A stretch of DNA of 64,000 nucleotides from CAIRDP01 sp037138335 (GTDB taxonomy: Bacteria; Bacteroidota; Bacteroidia; Bacteroidales; FEN-979), in assembly GCA_037138335.1 (NCBI GenBank), contig JBAXIO010000006.1:62001-126000 (forward strand), given 5' to 3'. This document shows positions 44,923-54,108 of this stretch, one piece after another. How positions within the stretch are numbered: the stretch's first letter is position 1; every line of letters begins with the position of its first letter. The translations under genes and the position numbers were made by a program. The notes under the pieces were generated by a model. That model saw nothing but the letters and a program-made list of their open reading frames with translations. It did not search any database and was not told the DNA's origin.

Positions 44923-45060
44923 CTGTGGTGCACGTCTGTAACCAGGTCGGGGTATACAGGAAGGTGATTTGTGGTGCCCGTCTGTAACCAGGTCGGGGTA
45001 TACGGGAAGGTCATTTGTGGTGCCCGTCTGTAACCAGGTCGAGGTATACAGGAAGGTGAT
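44923..45060. repeat. Three tandem 46-bp repeats at the 3' end of the endonuclease gene
   Basis: Copies at 44923-44968, 44969-45014 and 45015-45060 differ at only a few bases (about 90 percent identical). The copy nearest the gene encodes its last residues (DHLPVYLDLVTDGHHK) on the minus strand; the stop codon lies at the junction with the next copy. Because 46 is not a multiple of 3, read-through would change frame. The other two copies are non-coding remnants of the gene end. The remaining bases back to 44862 show nothing else. Confidence 0.9.
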
Positions 45061-46162
45061 CAGAAAAACCTCCTTCGTACCTCAGACCGTTATAAGTTCT
45101 GAAGGGCTTGTCGCCAAAGTACTTCCGGTCTTCCTTCAACAGGAACGTTCCCCAGAAAATACCTACTGAACCAGGAACCAGCCTTAAGCCTCCGGCATGT
45201 TTAAGGAGGCTTGCGCTTACAATGAACTGGTCGAGAAGGCTCCATATCCCTTTGTAACGGTGAGAGCCCTGGCGGCCCGAAAAAGGGCACATCAGGTTTA
45301 TAAGATCACCGGTGTTTTTAAGGGAGTCGGGCGGAAGGGCATGGAGAATATTAGTGATGCTCGACGATCCCGGTTCGTCATTGAAATCTCCCATGACAAG
45401 AATATTCGCATATGGTCCGCCAGCAAGGAGGGAGTCGATCAAACGGCGAAGAACATAGGCCACATAATCCCGCCTGGGCTGGGATTCGGCGTATCCTCCT
45501 CTCCTGGAAGGCCAGTGATTGATAAGGATGTTAAGCGTATCACCACCGAAAACCTGTCCCTTGACGAACAGGATCTCCCTGGTCCTTGCAGCTGTGTCAA
45601 AAGGGAAATCGATCTTATACGGTTTTGAGCATAAAACCCTGAATTTTGAAGGAAGGTACAACAGGGCCACATCGATGCCCCTGAGGTCAGGTGATTCATG
45701 ATGGATCATTCTGTAGCCGAATGGCTTAAGCGGAGAATCCCAGATCAGCTTGTTCATGACGAACCTGTTCTCGACTTCGCATAATCCCACGATACCGGGA
45801 GGTTCCCATGTACCGATAGCCATGAGGGTCTTGGCTACATGATTTAGTTTGATGTGAAACCGCTTATAATTCCAGCGCATCAGGCCCTGCGACGTGAACT
45901 CATTATCGAATTTGGTGGTATCATCATAGGTGTCATACAGGTTTTCCACATTCCAGAAAACGACCCTGACATTTTGACCGGAAGACATTCCGGTCTTCTT
46001 CTCAAGGGTATCCAGGCTCAGGCTGCCCTCCCCGGGGATAAAATTTTTACATGCAGAAAATGAATTATTTAGACTTAATAAAATAGAAATTGCCAAAATA
46101 AAAATCAATTTTTGCACGATTTTTGTTGTGAATTCAATTCTGATTATTGAGCCGTTTTTCAT
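45011..46162 (-). CDS. Endonuclease/exonuclease/phosphatase-family lipoprotein
   Basis: Protein of 383 residues from the ATG at 46162 (MKNGSIIRIEF), the start that leaves a signal peptide ending SLNNSFSAC. ATGs at 46174 and 46312 would add 4 or 50 residues and are less likely. The DNase I-like fold is complete: VVFWNVENLYD (Asn), GLCEVENRFV (metal Glu), MGDFNDEPGSS (Asp/Asn) and the terminal SDHLPVYLD (catalytic His). Members act on nucleic acids or phospho-lipids/inositides. Secretion suggests an extracellular nuclease or phosphodiesterase. The 3' end is embedded in a 46-bp tandem repeat that duplicates the SDHLPV region. Confidence 0.85.
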   Translation of the reverse strand: MKNGSIIRIEFTTKIVQKLIFILAISILLSLNNSFSACKNFIPGEGSLSLDTLEKKTGMSSGQNVRVVFWNVENLYDTYDDTTKFDNEFTSQGLMRWNYKRFHIKLNHVAKTLMAIGTWEPPGIVGLCEVENRFVMNKLIWDSPLKPFGYRMIHHESPDLRGIDVALLYLPSKFRVLCSKPYKIDFPFDTAARTREILFVKGQVFGGDTLNILINHWPSRRGGYAESQPRRDYVAYVLRRLIDSLLAGGPYANILVMGDFNDEPGSSSITNILHALPPDSLKNTGDLINLMCPFSGRQGSHRYKGIWSLLDQFIVSASLLKHAGGLRLVPGSVGIFWGTFLLKEDRKYFGDKPFRTYNGLRYEGGFSDHLPVYLDLVTDGHHK

Positions 46163-46318
46163 AGAAAAAATCATATATTTTATACTTAATCCGGTTTGGT
46201 TCAGAAAGTGATATGCCTGTGAATAATAATACTTTAACAATATTTTAACAGAATGATTAACAGATTTTAACGACGTGCCTGAAATATGGTTTTTGAGACT
46301 GCGTTTATGCATTTAACA

Positions 46319-46360
46319 AGTGACTGGTGACTAATTGCTGTTCACTGTTCACCAGTCACT
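46319..46360. repeat. Inverted repeat upstream of htrA
   Basis: AGTGACTGGTGA (46319-46330) pairs with TCACCAGTCACT (46349-46360), 12 bp with an 18-nt loop. A second near copy of the right arm follows (TTCACCAATCACT), then a T-run. Could be a terminator or a regulator site between the divergent genes; no promoter is recognised here. Confidence 0.55.
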
Positions 46361-46399
46361 GTTCACCAATCACTCTTTTTAACCAACAGCTTTAATAAT

Positions 46400-47836
<1,437 letters not shown>

Positions 47837-47879
47837 AAGCAACCCGGGGGCCTTTTAACGGGTCTTGTATAAAGAGTTT

Positions 47880-47923
47880 GCCCCGGTATTAATCCGGGGC
47901 CGGTTTCCGCTCCTGTTGAGCGG
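47880..47923 (+). other. Two consecutive GC hairpins between htrA and rpoD
   Basis: Stem 1: GCCCCGG (47880-47886) / CCGGGGC (47894-47900), 7-nt loop. Stem 2: CCGCTC (47907-47912) / GAGCGG (47918-47923), 5-nt loop. No T-run follows, so they are not classical terminators. They could shape the rpoD leader or protect the htrA 3' end. The rest of the 122-bp gap shows no recognisable TAnnTTTG. Confidence 0.45.
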
Positions 47924-47958
47924 GGAGTAATTCGGGGAATTGATAGCAGGAAGGGATT

Positions 47959-48822
47959 ATGAGACAGCTTAAAATTTCGAAATCGATCACCAACCGTGAA
48001 ACGGCTTCATTAGATAAATACCTCGCTGATATAGGCAAGGAGGAACTTATTACAGCCGAAGAAGAAGTGAACCTGGCCCAACGTATTAAGCATGGAGACC
48101 AGCTTGCACTTGATAAGCTCTGTAAAGCCAACCTTCGTTTTGTTGTGTCGGTTGCAAAACAATACCAAAACCAGGGGTTAAGCCTGCCCGACCTGATCAA
48201 TGAAGGGAATGTTGGCCTGATCAAGGCTGCAAGGAGGTTCGACGAAACCAGGGGATTCAAATTTATCTCTTATGCCGTTTGGTGGATACGGCAGTCGATC
48301 CTCCAGGCCCTGGCAGAACAATCGAGGATAGTGAGGCTCCCATTGAACCAGGTTGGTTCCCTCGGGAAGATCAGCAAGGCGACATCCAGGCTTGAACAGA
48401 TCTACGAAAGGGCCCCTTCCATGGGAGAGCTGGCGAAGGAGATGGAGATCTCCGAACACAAAGTGGCTGAAACCATGAAAATGGGTACACGGACAGTTTC
48501 GATGGATGCGCCTATCGATCAGGATGAAGATACCAAACTGCTGGATGTATTCGTGTCGGTTGACACTCCCGATACGGATGAGAATCTTATCCGGGAAAGC
48601 CTTTCCCAGGAGATACAGCGTTCACTGGCCACCCTGACCGAAAAAGAAAGGGAGATACTCAATATGTTCTATGGCATGGGTTACCCTCACAGCTATACGC
48701 TGGATGAGATAGGCTCCGCTTTCGGCCTCACCCGTGAACGGGTGCGTCAGATCAAGGAAAAAGCCATCCGCCGACTTAAACATTCTTCAAGAAGCAGGCT
48801 GCTGCAATCTTACCTTGGATAA
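47959..48822 (+). CDS. rpoD: Primary sigma factor RpoD (Bacteroidota sigma-70 type)
   Basis: Housekeeping sigma factor of 287 residues, the short form without the acidic region 1.1 that is usual in Bacteroidota. Starts MRQLKISKSITNRETASLDKYL. Region 2 has GNVGLIKAARRFDETRGFKFISYAVWWIRQSILQ (core binding and -10 recognition). Region 3 follows, then region 4 with a helix-turn-helix YTLDEIGSAFGLTRERVRQIKEKAIRRLK. This protein would read the TTTG/TAnnTTTG promoters annotated in this window. Convergent with the OsmC gene. Confidence 0.97.
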   Translation: MRQLKISKSITNRETASLDKYLADIGKEELITAEEEVNLAQRIKHGDQLALDKLCKANLRFVVSVAKQYQNQGLSLPDLINEGNVGLIKAARRFDETRGFKFISYAVWWIRQSILQALAEQSRIVRLPLNQVGSLGKISKATSRLEQIYERAPSMGELAKEMEISEHKVAETMKMGTRTVSMDAPIDQDEDTKLLDVFVSVDTPDTDENLIRESLSQEIQRSLATLTEKEREILNMFYGMGYPHSYTLDEIGSAFGLTRERVRQIKEKAIRRLKHSSRSRLLQSYLG

Positions 48823-48827
48823 ACCGG

Positions 48828-48843
48828 ACCGGTGTTTACCGGT
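48828..48843. terminator. Small hairpin between convergent rpoD and osmC-like genes
   Basis: ACCGGT (48828-48833) and ACCGGT (48838-48843) can pair with a 4-nt loop. The hairpin overlaps the OsmC stop codon. A 6-bp stem without a T-run is a weak terminator at best. Confidence 0.3.
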
Positions 48844-49243
48844 AACTGATCCTCACCGTTTGTTTGATTTCGGGGTGCAGGCTCAGTGCTACCGGGCAGT
48901 TCCTTGTAATATGTTCCAGCACTCTTTTCTGCTGTTCGGTGTAGCTGTTTGGCGGAAATGTAAGCTCGACAATAATTTCGCCTATCCGGCGGGGGCTGTC
49001 GGCCATTACCTTGGTGATCTCCCAGCTGGCCCCGTCGATACTAAAACCTTGCGCCTTTGCTGAAATACCCATAATGGTTATCATGCAGCTGCCCAGCGCG
49101 GTTGCCACCAGGTCGGTAGGCGAGAAAAACTCCCCCTTGCCCTGGTTGTCAACGGGGGCATCGGTCATAAGTTTTGTCCCTGACTGAAGATGGGTGGCTT
49201 CGGTGCGAAGGCCGCCCTGGTATGTTGCGTGTACTGTTTTCAT
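48836..49243 (-). CDS. OsmC/Ohr-family protein (thiol peroxidase)
   Basis: Protein of 135 residues from the ATG at 49243 (a TTG 6 bp upstream is the alternative). OsmC fold with the two redox cysteines Cys53 (ALGSCMITIMG) and Cys116 (HITRNCPVALSL), plus the catalytic-region Glu in KGEFFSPTDLVATAL. Reduces organic hydroperoxides with lipoyl or other dithiols; cytoplasmic. It is a stand-alone gene next to the second MEMO gene, and no peroxide regulator (OhrR) is nearby. Confidence 0.9.
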   Translation of the reverse strand: MKTVHATYQGGLRTEATHLQSGTKLMTDAPVDNQGKGEFFSPTDLVATALGSCMITIMGISAKAQGFSIDGASWEITKVMADSPRRIGEIIVELTFPPNSYTEQQKRVLEHITRNCPVALSLHPEIKQTVRISYR

Positions 49244-49276
49244 AGTCAATAAGATATAATTTAATGATTTGAATTA

Positions 49277-50374
49277 TTAACGGTAGCCTATACCCGGGTA
49301 GCCTACCCAGTGACTGATCGTGGCTTTGGCCGTCGTCCCCATTTTGATATCACTGACCGGGACTGGTTTCTGGCTGATGGAGGTGGAGTACCCGATTAGT
49401 GTTCCTGAGGATGACATTGACCGGAGCGAGTTCTCAAGCTGTGCAAGTGTCAGAAGCCCGAAAGGTACCGAATATCTCCCGCACCAGGTCCATTTGTAAG
49501 AATGATAATTGGTATCCTGCACCGTGTATTGGGTAAAGGCCAGGGCTTTGTTTTCGGTGACCTGCCCAAGCAGGCAATTCCTCATGATCTCGAATTCGTG
49601 ATCCACGGCTTTATAATACCCGGCGGTATCGCAGCCATAGAATGCATAATTTGCACCTCCCCAGTCTTCACATCCGTAATGCACTGCGTCGCTTGAAACG
49701 ACTATTGAATAATCCCTTCCGATCTGGATGTTCCTGTCATTGAACTGGCTAAGGTTATATAATGCGTCGGCCAGGCTGGCTGAAATGCTTTTCATGGCAG
49801 GGAAGGACATTGCCGGGATCAGGATGGGGACAATTTCAACTTTCTTGTTGTAATACTGGAGGAATGGGATGATAGCTTCCACCGAATGCTCTGCTTCCTG
49901 GAGGCTGTCGCTTACAATATAGGAAGACCTCGGCAGTTTGTTCATGATAGCTTCCCTCAGGGCTGAAACCTTTACAGGCCCGTATGGACCCTGCCAGTAA
50001 TCATATGTGTCGAATACCATCCTGCCTTCAATATTAAATTTCTTAGCCTTATGGGCTACTCCCAGCAGGATCACCGTTTGTGTTTTTACGTTTCGAAGGA
50101 CGGCAGGGTAGAGCCATCCCACATAAGTATAATCGTCATGGGGAGATATAGCCAGTTTCCATGACATGAATTTCTGGATGTTGCCATTGTCGAGGGCTTC
50201 ATTCATCTTCATGCCCTGAAGCCGTTCTATTCTTTTCATGACTGAATCCATCTGCCAGGAGCGGGTTGCAAAACCAACGGGGTCAACCGGTTTGCGGATG
50301 CGGGCTGCCGGGCTGCCGCTCATCAACACCATCAGTAAAATAGCGGAACAAATAATATTCAGGATTGATTTCAT
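49277..50374 (-). CDS. Second MEMO-family protein (AmmeMemoRadiSam system B-like), exported
   Basis: Protein of 365 residues from the ATG at 50374 (MKSILNIICSAILLMVLMSGSPAA), a Sec signal. The longer reading to 50443 adds a poor leader. It is a single MEMO domain without AMMECR1, diverged from the protein at 40022, but all four metal ligands are kept: His79 (ISPHDDYTYVG), His108 (GVAHKA), His232 (SSDAVHYG), Cys298 (WCGRYSVPFG). AEHSVEAIIPFLQYY is the family core. The mature protein would be periplasmic, in the same compartment as the first MEMO. It is divergent from the tyrosine-phosphatase gene and about 5 kb from the radical SAM gene. Confidence 0.85.
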   Translation of the reverse strand: MKSILNIICSAILLMVLMSGSPAARIRKPVDPVGFATRSWQMDSVMKRIERLQGMKMNEALDNGNIQKFMSWKLAISPHDDYTYVGWLYPAVLRNVKTQTVILLGVAHKAKKFNIEGRMVFDTYDYWQGPYGPVKVSALREAIMNKLPRSSYIVSDSLQEAEHSVEAIIPFLQYYNKKVEIVPILIPAMSFPAMKSISASLADALYNLSQFNDRNIQIGRDYSIVVSSDAVHYGCEDWGGANYAFYGCDTAGYYKAVDHEFEIMRNCLLGQVTENKALAFTQYTVQDTNYHSYKWTWCGRYSVPFGLLTLAQLENSLRSMSSSGTLIGYSTSISQKPVPVSDIKMGTTAKATISHWVGYPGIGYR

Positions 50375-50391
50375 ATATGGACGAATAAGGA

Positions 50392-50399
50392 TAATTTTG
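50392..50399 (+). promoter_or_regulatory. -7 element of the tyrosine-phosphatase-like operon
   Basis: TAATTTTG followed by C matches TAnnTTTGC. A start near 50406 gives a leader of about 38 nt to the ATG at 50444, which supports that ATG over a TTG at 50411. Confidence 0.5.
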
Positions 50400-50443
50400 C
50401 AGGCTGCAAATTGCAGGACCAGTGTAAAGTTAGAAATTTCCAT

Positions 50444-51196
50444 ATGATTGAAAGACCCAACGGCACTTCTTTTCTTGAGAGCCAGCCTAATTTTCGTTCT
50501 TTTGAAGGCATCCGCGCCCTTGACGGCAGGATGTTCAGGAAGAACATGCTTTACCGCAGCGGTGGGCTGAATAAGTTAAGCCCTGCCGACCTCCTTAAGC
50601 TTGGGGATATAGGCCTGGCTATGGTGGTTGACTTTCGCTCCGACCGAGAGGTAGCATCATATCCAAGCTGTTTTATCCCTTCAGTTCAGAAAACATACAG
50701 GATCGCGATCCCTGACGAAGCCAGGGACAGGGCGATGGAATTTCTTGACATGAATAATGCTGAAGGCCTTGAAAAGGTGCTGATTTCCGATTACCGCAGG
50801 ATGATCAAAAACGATACACCGAGGTTTGCCGAATTTTTCAGGATACTTGAACAGGCCAACAGCCTTCCGTTGGTATTCCACTGTGCCGCCGGCAAAGACC
50901 GTACAGGCATTGCTTCTTTCCTGCTCCTTACCGCGCTCGGTTTTGATCCCGAAACAGTAAAACAGGATTATTTCCTCAGCAATATCCGCCTCAGTGCTTT
51001 CATAGAGAGGCTTATCAAAAAGGTCACCGAAGATGGAAAGAACGGGCAGATCATCAGGCCGATGATGGAAGTCAGGCCTGAATACCTCCAGGCTGCACTG
51101 GATGAGATCGCCCTCTCCTTCGGCGGGATAGATAATTATCTTTCAAAGGTATTAGCTGTTGACTCAGAGCTTCTTAAGACCAAATACCTTGAATAA
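50444..51196 (+). CDS. Tyrosine/lipid phosphatase (dual-specificity, PTP-like)
   Basis: Protein of 250 residues from the ATG at 50444. Cysteine-based phosphatase: HCAAGKDRTG gives the Cx5R loop, with nucleophile Cys147 and Arg153. The N-terminal GIRALDGRMFRKNMLYRSGGLNKL is characteristic of the Tyr_phosphatase_3 (IphP/LipA) group, and VVDFRSDRE holds the general-acid region. No signal peptide, so it is cytoplasmic. The following flavin-fold gene begins 1 bp after its stop and belongs to the same operon. Confidence 0.9.
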   Translation: MIERPNGTSFLESQPNFRSFEGIRALDGRMFRKNMLYRSGGLNKLSPADLLKLGDIGLAMVVDFRSDREVASYPSCFIPSVQKTYRIAIPDEARDRAMEFLDMNNAEGLEKVLISDYRRMIKNDTPRFAEFFRILEQANSLPLVFHCAAGKDRTGIASFLLLTALGFDPETVKQDYFLSNIRLSAFIERLIKKVTEDGKNGQIIRPMMEVRPEYLQAALDEIALSFGGIDNYLSKVLAVDSELLKTKYLE

Positions 51197-51197
51197 T

Positions 51198-51632
51198 ATG
51201 GATATCGGGGATTGTATCAATTTTGCCAACGGGAATCCGGTTTGTTTTCTCGCCACCTGCGAGGAAGGGATCCCCAGGGTTAGGTGTATGGGATTCTGGT
51301 TTGCCGACTCCAGAGGTTTTTACTTCCAGAGCGGGGCCTCCAAGCAAATGGTTCAACAGATCAGGACCAACCCGAACATCGAGGTTTGTTTTTACAAGGC
51401 CTCGGGCATGATTGGTGAGACCATGCGGATCAGCGGGAAGGCAGAATTCGTTGACGATCCTGACCTTAAGAAAAAAGTCATTACCGACAGGCCCTTTCTT
51501 AAGAGTTTTGGCCTCGAATACGACAGCCCCCAGCTCGTGATCTTCCGCATTGCAAAAGGGAAAGCTCATTTCTGGAATATGAGGTCCAACTTCACTGCCA
51601 AAGAATACATCAGCTTCGGTGATGCAGGTTGA
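51198..51632 (+). CDS. Pyridoxamine-5'-phosphate-oxidase-like flavin split-barrel protein
   Basis: Protein of 144 residues from the ATG at 51198 (MDIGDCINFANGNPVCFLATCEEG). The split-barrel fold of the PNPOx/general stress protein 26 group: VCFLATCEEGIPRVRCMGFW, FYFQSGASKQMVQQI, FYKASGMIGETMRISGKAEF. Such proteins bind FMN or F420 and usually reduce small molecules or protect from nitrosative stress. It is too short for a pyridoxal-forming enzyme, so vitamin B6 metabolism is not implied. Translationally linked to the upstream phosphatase (1-bp gap), convergent with the KdpE-like gene. Confidence 0.88.
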   Translation: MDIGDCINFANGNPVCFLATCEEGIPRVRCMGFWFADSRGFYFQSGASKQMVQQIRTNPNIEVCFYKASGMIGETMRISGKAEFVDDPDLKKKVITDRPFLKSFGLEYDSPQLVIFRIAKGKAHFWNMRSNFTAKEYISFGDAG

Positions 51633-51650
51633 AAAGACCTTCCAATTCAA

Positions 51651-52358
51651 TTATTCCGGAAGAGGCAGTATTTTCATCCTGTAACCTACGCCGGGCTCGG
51701 TGATCAGAAGTTCGGGAACCGAGGGGTCGTTTTCAATCTTTTTTCTAAGCTGGGCAATATGGACCCTGAGGATTTGCGCGTTGTCGGCATATGGAGCGCT
51801 CCATATCTCCCGGCTGATATAGGAATGTGTGAGAACTTTGCCCGCATTTCTTATAAAGATAAGCAAGAGGGAATATTCTGTTGCCGTAAGCTTCACCTCC
51901 TGTTTGTTCAGACGGGTAACCCTGCTGTTTATGTCCACCTCAAGCGAGCCGGAACGGAACACGGGCGATTCATCCATCCGAAGCGAATGCCGGATGGCAA
52001 CCCTGATCCTGGCAAGCAGCTCGCCGGCGTTAAAGGGCTTGGTAACATAATCGTCGGCACCGGAATCAAGAGCTTCAATCATTACCGATTCCGAATCCTG
52101 GACAGTCAGCACGATTACAGGCACGGCTGACCATTCCCTCAGCCGGCCCATCAGTTTTAGTCCGCTTTCATCAGGAAGACCCAGGTCGAGCAGGATCACA
52201 TCAGGGTGATTCATCGTAACGGCCTGCATGCCTTCCTTTGCCGTTGCTGCTTCAAAGACTTTATATTCATTGCTCTCAAGGGTCATCCTGAGCAACCTGC
52301 GGATCTGCGCTTCGTCGTCGATGATAAGGACTTTATATTTTATTTTACTTTTTTCCAT
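51651..52358 (-). CDS. kdpE: KdpE-like response regulator
   Basis: OmpR-type response regulator of 235 residues: receiver domain with Asp58 (VILLDLG) and Lys in YVTKPFNAGE, and a C-terminal winged helix (ATEYSLLLIFIRN; LRVHIAQLRKKIE; EPGVGYRMKIL). Sequence and partner fit KdpE, which controls the high-affinity K+ pump. The kdpFABC genes are not in this window. The gene starts 1 bp after its kinase in the same operon. Confidence 0.88.
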   Translation of the reverse strand: MEKSKIKYKVLIIDDEAQIRRLLRMTLESNEYKVFEAATAKEGMQAVTMNHPDVILLDLGLPDESGLKLMGRLREWSAVPVIVLTVQDSESVMIEALDSGADDYVTKPFNAGELLARIRVAIRHSLRMDESPVFRSGSLEVDINSRVTRLNKQEVKLTATEYSLLLIFIRNAGKVLTHSYISREIWSAPYADNAQILRVHIAQLRKKIENDPSVPELLITEPGVGYRMKILPLPE

Positions 52359-52359
52359 T

Positions 52360-53889
52360 TTATTTTTCTGCTTTAAATATCATTGTGATTCTCAAACCGC
52401 CGTCCGGCTCATTCGATGCCCGGATAAATCCCTTATGAGCCTCAACAAAAGCCCTTACTATGGCCAACCCAAGACCGGTGCCCCCGCTCCTGGAACCGGG
52501 GACCCTGTAGAATTTTTCGAAAAGATGTTCCAGGTTTTCATCGGGTACCCCCGGGCCATAGTCCCTCACAGAAAGGGATACCATGTTGGCGGGATCATTG
52601 GAGGCCGTGATTTCAATTCCCGTTCCGACCGGGGTATACATCATTGCATTCCGTAAGATGTTAACCAGTACCTGCCTTATCAGGCTGATATCGGCTTTGA
52701 TCAGGGAAAGGTTCTCATCAATTGAAATATTTAGCCTTCGGCCGTAAAGCTCTCCTTTCAGGTCTTTGACGACAAGGCCGACAAGGTCGGCAATATCACA
52801 GTACTGAAGATTGGGCTTTAAAAGCCCCGATTCAATCCTCGACATGTCGAGGATGTTCTCAACCAGGGTGTTCAGCCTGTTTGACGCAGATTCCAGTTCA
52901 TCGCAAATTTGCCTTCGTTTCTCCGGTTCCGAAGATGTCCTTGCATCATTGAGATTGCCAACCGCGGCAGAAATGATGGCGATCGGTGTCCGCAACTCAT
53001 GTGAAACACTGTTAAGCACGGCCTGGAAAAGCTTCTCGGAATGGTCTAAAAGCTCTTTTTCCATTGCTTTCTCAATGCTGATCTCCCTCCCCAGCGTTGA
53101 AGCGATAATAGTGATAAAGGACCTGAACAGGAAAATTTTATCTTCCCCGGGTGCGGAATCGGTTTCGAGTTTAATTCCAATGACACCGATTGCTTCGCGC
53201 GGATCAAGAAGGGGAAAATAAGTAATCCCGTCGGTGCTTTTCTCTGAATCACCTGGCCTTCCTGTGCTTGACTTAATAAAAAGGCTTTGTGCAATGGCAA
53301 TCCCGTTGGCATTATGAAAGTCGGAGTTACCGTAGGGGGCTGAAAAAAGGCTGTTGCTGTTTTTATCTTTAATGTAGATTATGGCTTCCTGCCCGAAATA
53401 TTTTTTGAGGTTCTCCCCGGCAATTTGCACTGCTTCGGCAATCGATTTGGCGTTATTCATGGATTCCAGGAAGTTGTTCAGAATAATCAGCCTTTCCTGG
53501 CTGTTCTGAAGGATGGTCTTGCTTTTACGTATCCTTGTGATAAGAATTACCGAAACAATGGCAACCAGGAGATCTGCAATATTGGCAAAAAGGTCCTCGA
53601 TCTGCATGATGCCAATAGAAAAAAGAGGCTTCTGGAAGAAATAATCCCAGACCAGGACATTAAGGATAGCTGCGAACATCAGCGGCCACCGGCCTAAAAA
53701 AAGTGCAAGAACGGCCACAACCATCAGAAGTATAAGCCCTACGCTGAAGATGCCAATGAAGTGGCTGAGAGGGAAGCATATCCCTGCCGTGAGTACTATT
53801 GCAAGGAATGCAATGAGATACTCACTGAAATCCGACCGGGAAGAATATTTCCAGATTCTGGTCCTGGACATAAAGTGGCTAATTCTCAT
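52360..53889 (-). CDS. kdpD: KdpD-like sensor kinase lacking the N-terminal KdpD/Usp domains
   Basis: Protein of 509 residues. The DUF4118 four-helix membrane part (22-118) contains the FLGRWPLMFAAILNVLVWDYFF wording of KdpD. A GAF-like domain (about 135-275) follows, HisKA has His297 (SVSHELRTP), and HATPase shows NILRNAMMYTP and GGTGLGLAIV. Compared with E. coli KdpD (about 890 residues), the KdpD N-terminal and universal-stress domains are missing, a split form known in some lineages where they are encoded separately. A minus-strand TAGGTTTG at 53891-53898 would place the start near 53884, favouring the ATG at 53871. Two-component partner of the KdpE-like protein directly downstream. Confidence 0.85.
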   Translation of the reverse strand: MRISHFMSRTRIWKYSSRSDFSEYLIAFLAIVLTAGICFPLSHFIGIFSVGLILLMVVAVLALFLGRWPLMFAAILNVLVWDYFFQKPLFSIGIMQIEDLFANIADLLVAIVSVILITRIRKSKTILQNSQERLIILNNFLESMNNAKSIAEAVQIAGENLKKYFGQEAIIYIKDKNSNSLFSAPYGNSDFHNANGIAIAQSLFIKSSTGRPGDSEKSTDGITYFPLLDPREAIGVIGIKLETDSAPGEDKIFLFRSFITIIASTLGREISIEKAMEKELLDHSEKLFQAVLNSVSHELRTPIAIISAAVGNLNDARTSSEPEKRRQICDELESASNRLNTLVENILDMSRIESGLLKPNLQYCDIADLVGLVVKDLKGELYGRRLNISIDENLSLIKADISLIRQVLVNILRNAMMYTPVGTGIEITASNDPANMVSLSVRDYGPGVPDENLEHLFEKFYRVPGSRSGGTGLGLAIVRAFVEAHKGFIRASNEPDGGLRITMIFKAEK

Positions 53890-53890
53890 T

Positions 53891-53898
53891 CAAACCTA
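53891..53898 (-). promoter_or_regulatory. -7 element of the kdpDE-like operon
   Basis: Minus-strand TAGGTTTG matches TAnnTTTG and lies directly before the first ATG (53889), implying that translation begins at the ATG at 53871 or on a near-leaderless transcript. The remainder of the 219-bp gap to 54109 shows no further element that I recognise. Confidence 0.35.
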
Positions 53899-54108
53899 TG
53901 AATAATTTTTGACTAACGGCTTAATAAGACTGGTATCTCCAGTTTGTAAGAACATTCAAAGAACGATGTTTTCTTATAAAGTCCTGATAAATTTGTTCGT
54001 ATTCAATATAAAGATTTAATAAAGCATATTCTCTGTTTTTCTGATTTTAGCTCTCACAGGAAATCTTTGTATCTTTATCTCCGGATTTGATCTACAGCAC
54101 TGAATCAT

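Noticed and set aside
44923..45060. 46-bp tandem repeats as CRISPR or phage attachment site
   Set aside because: No spacers; the units are head-to-tail copies of the 3' end of the neighbouring gene.
49277..50443. Start of the second MEMO gene at 50443
   Set aside because: The extra 23 residues (FTLVLQFAAC...) precede a clean Sec signal that begins at the ATG at 50374.
51198..51632. Pyridoxamine phosphate oxidase (pdxH)
   Set aside because: Too short and without the PdxH C-terminal motif; only the split-barrel fold is supported.
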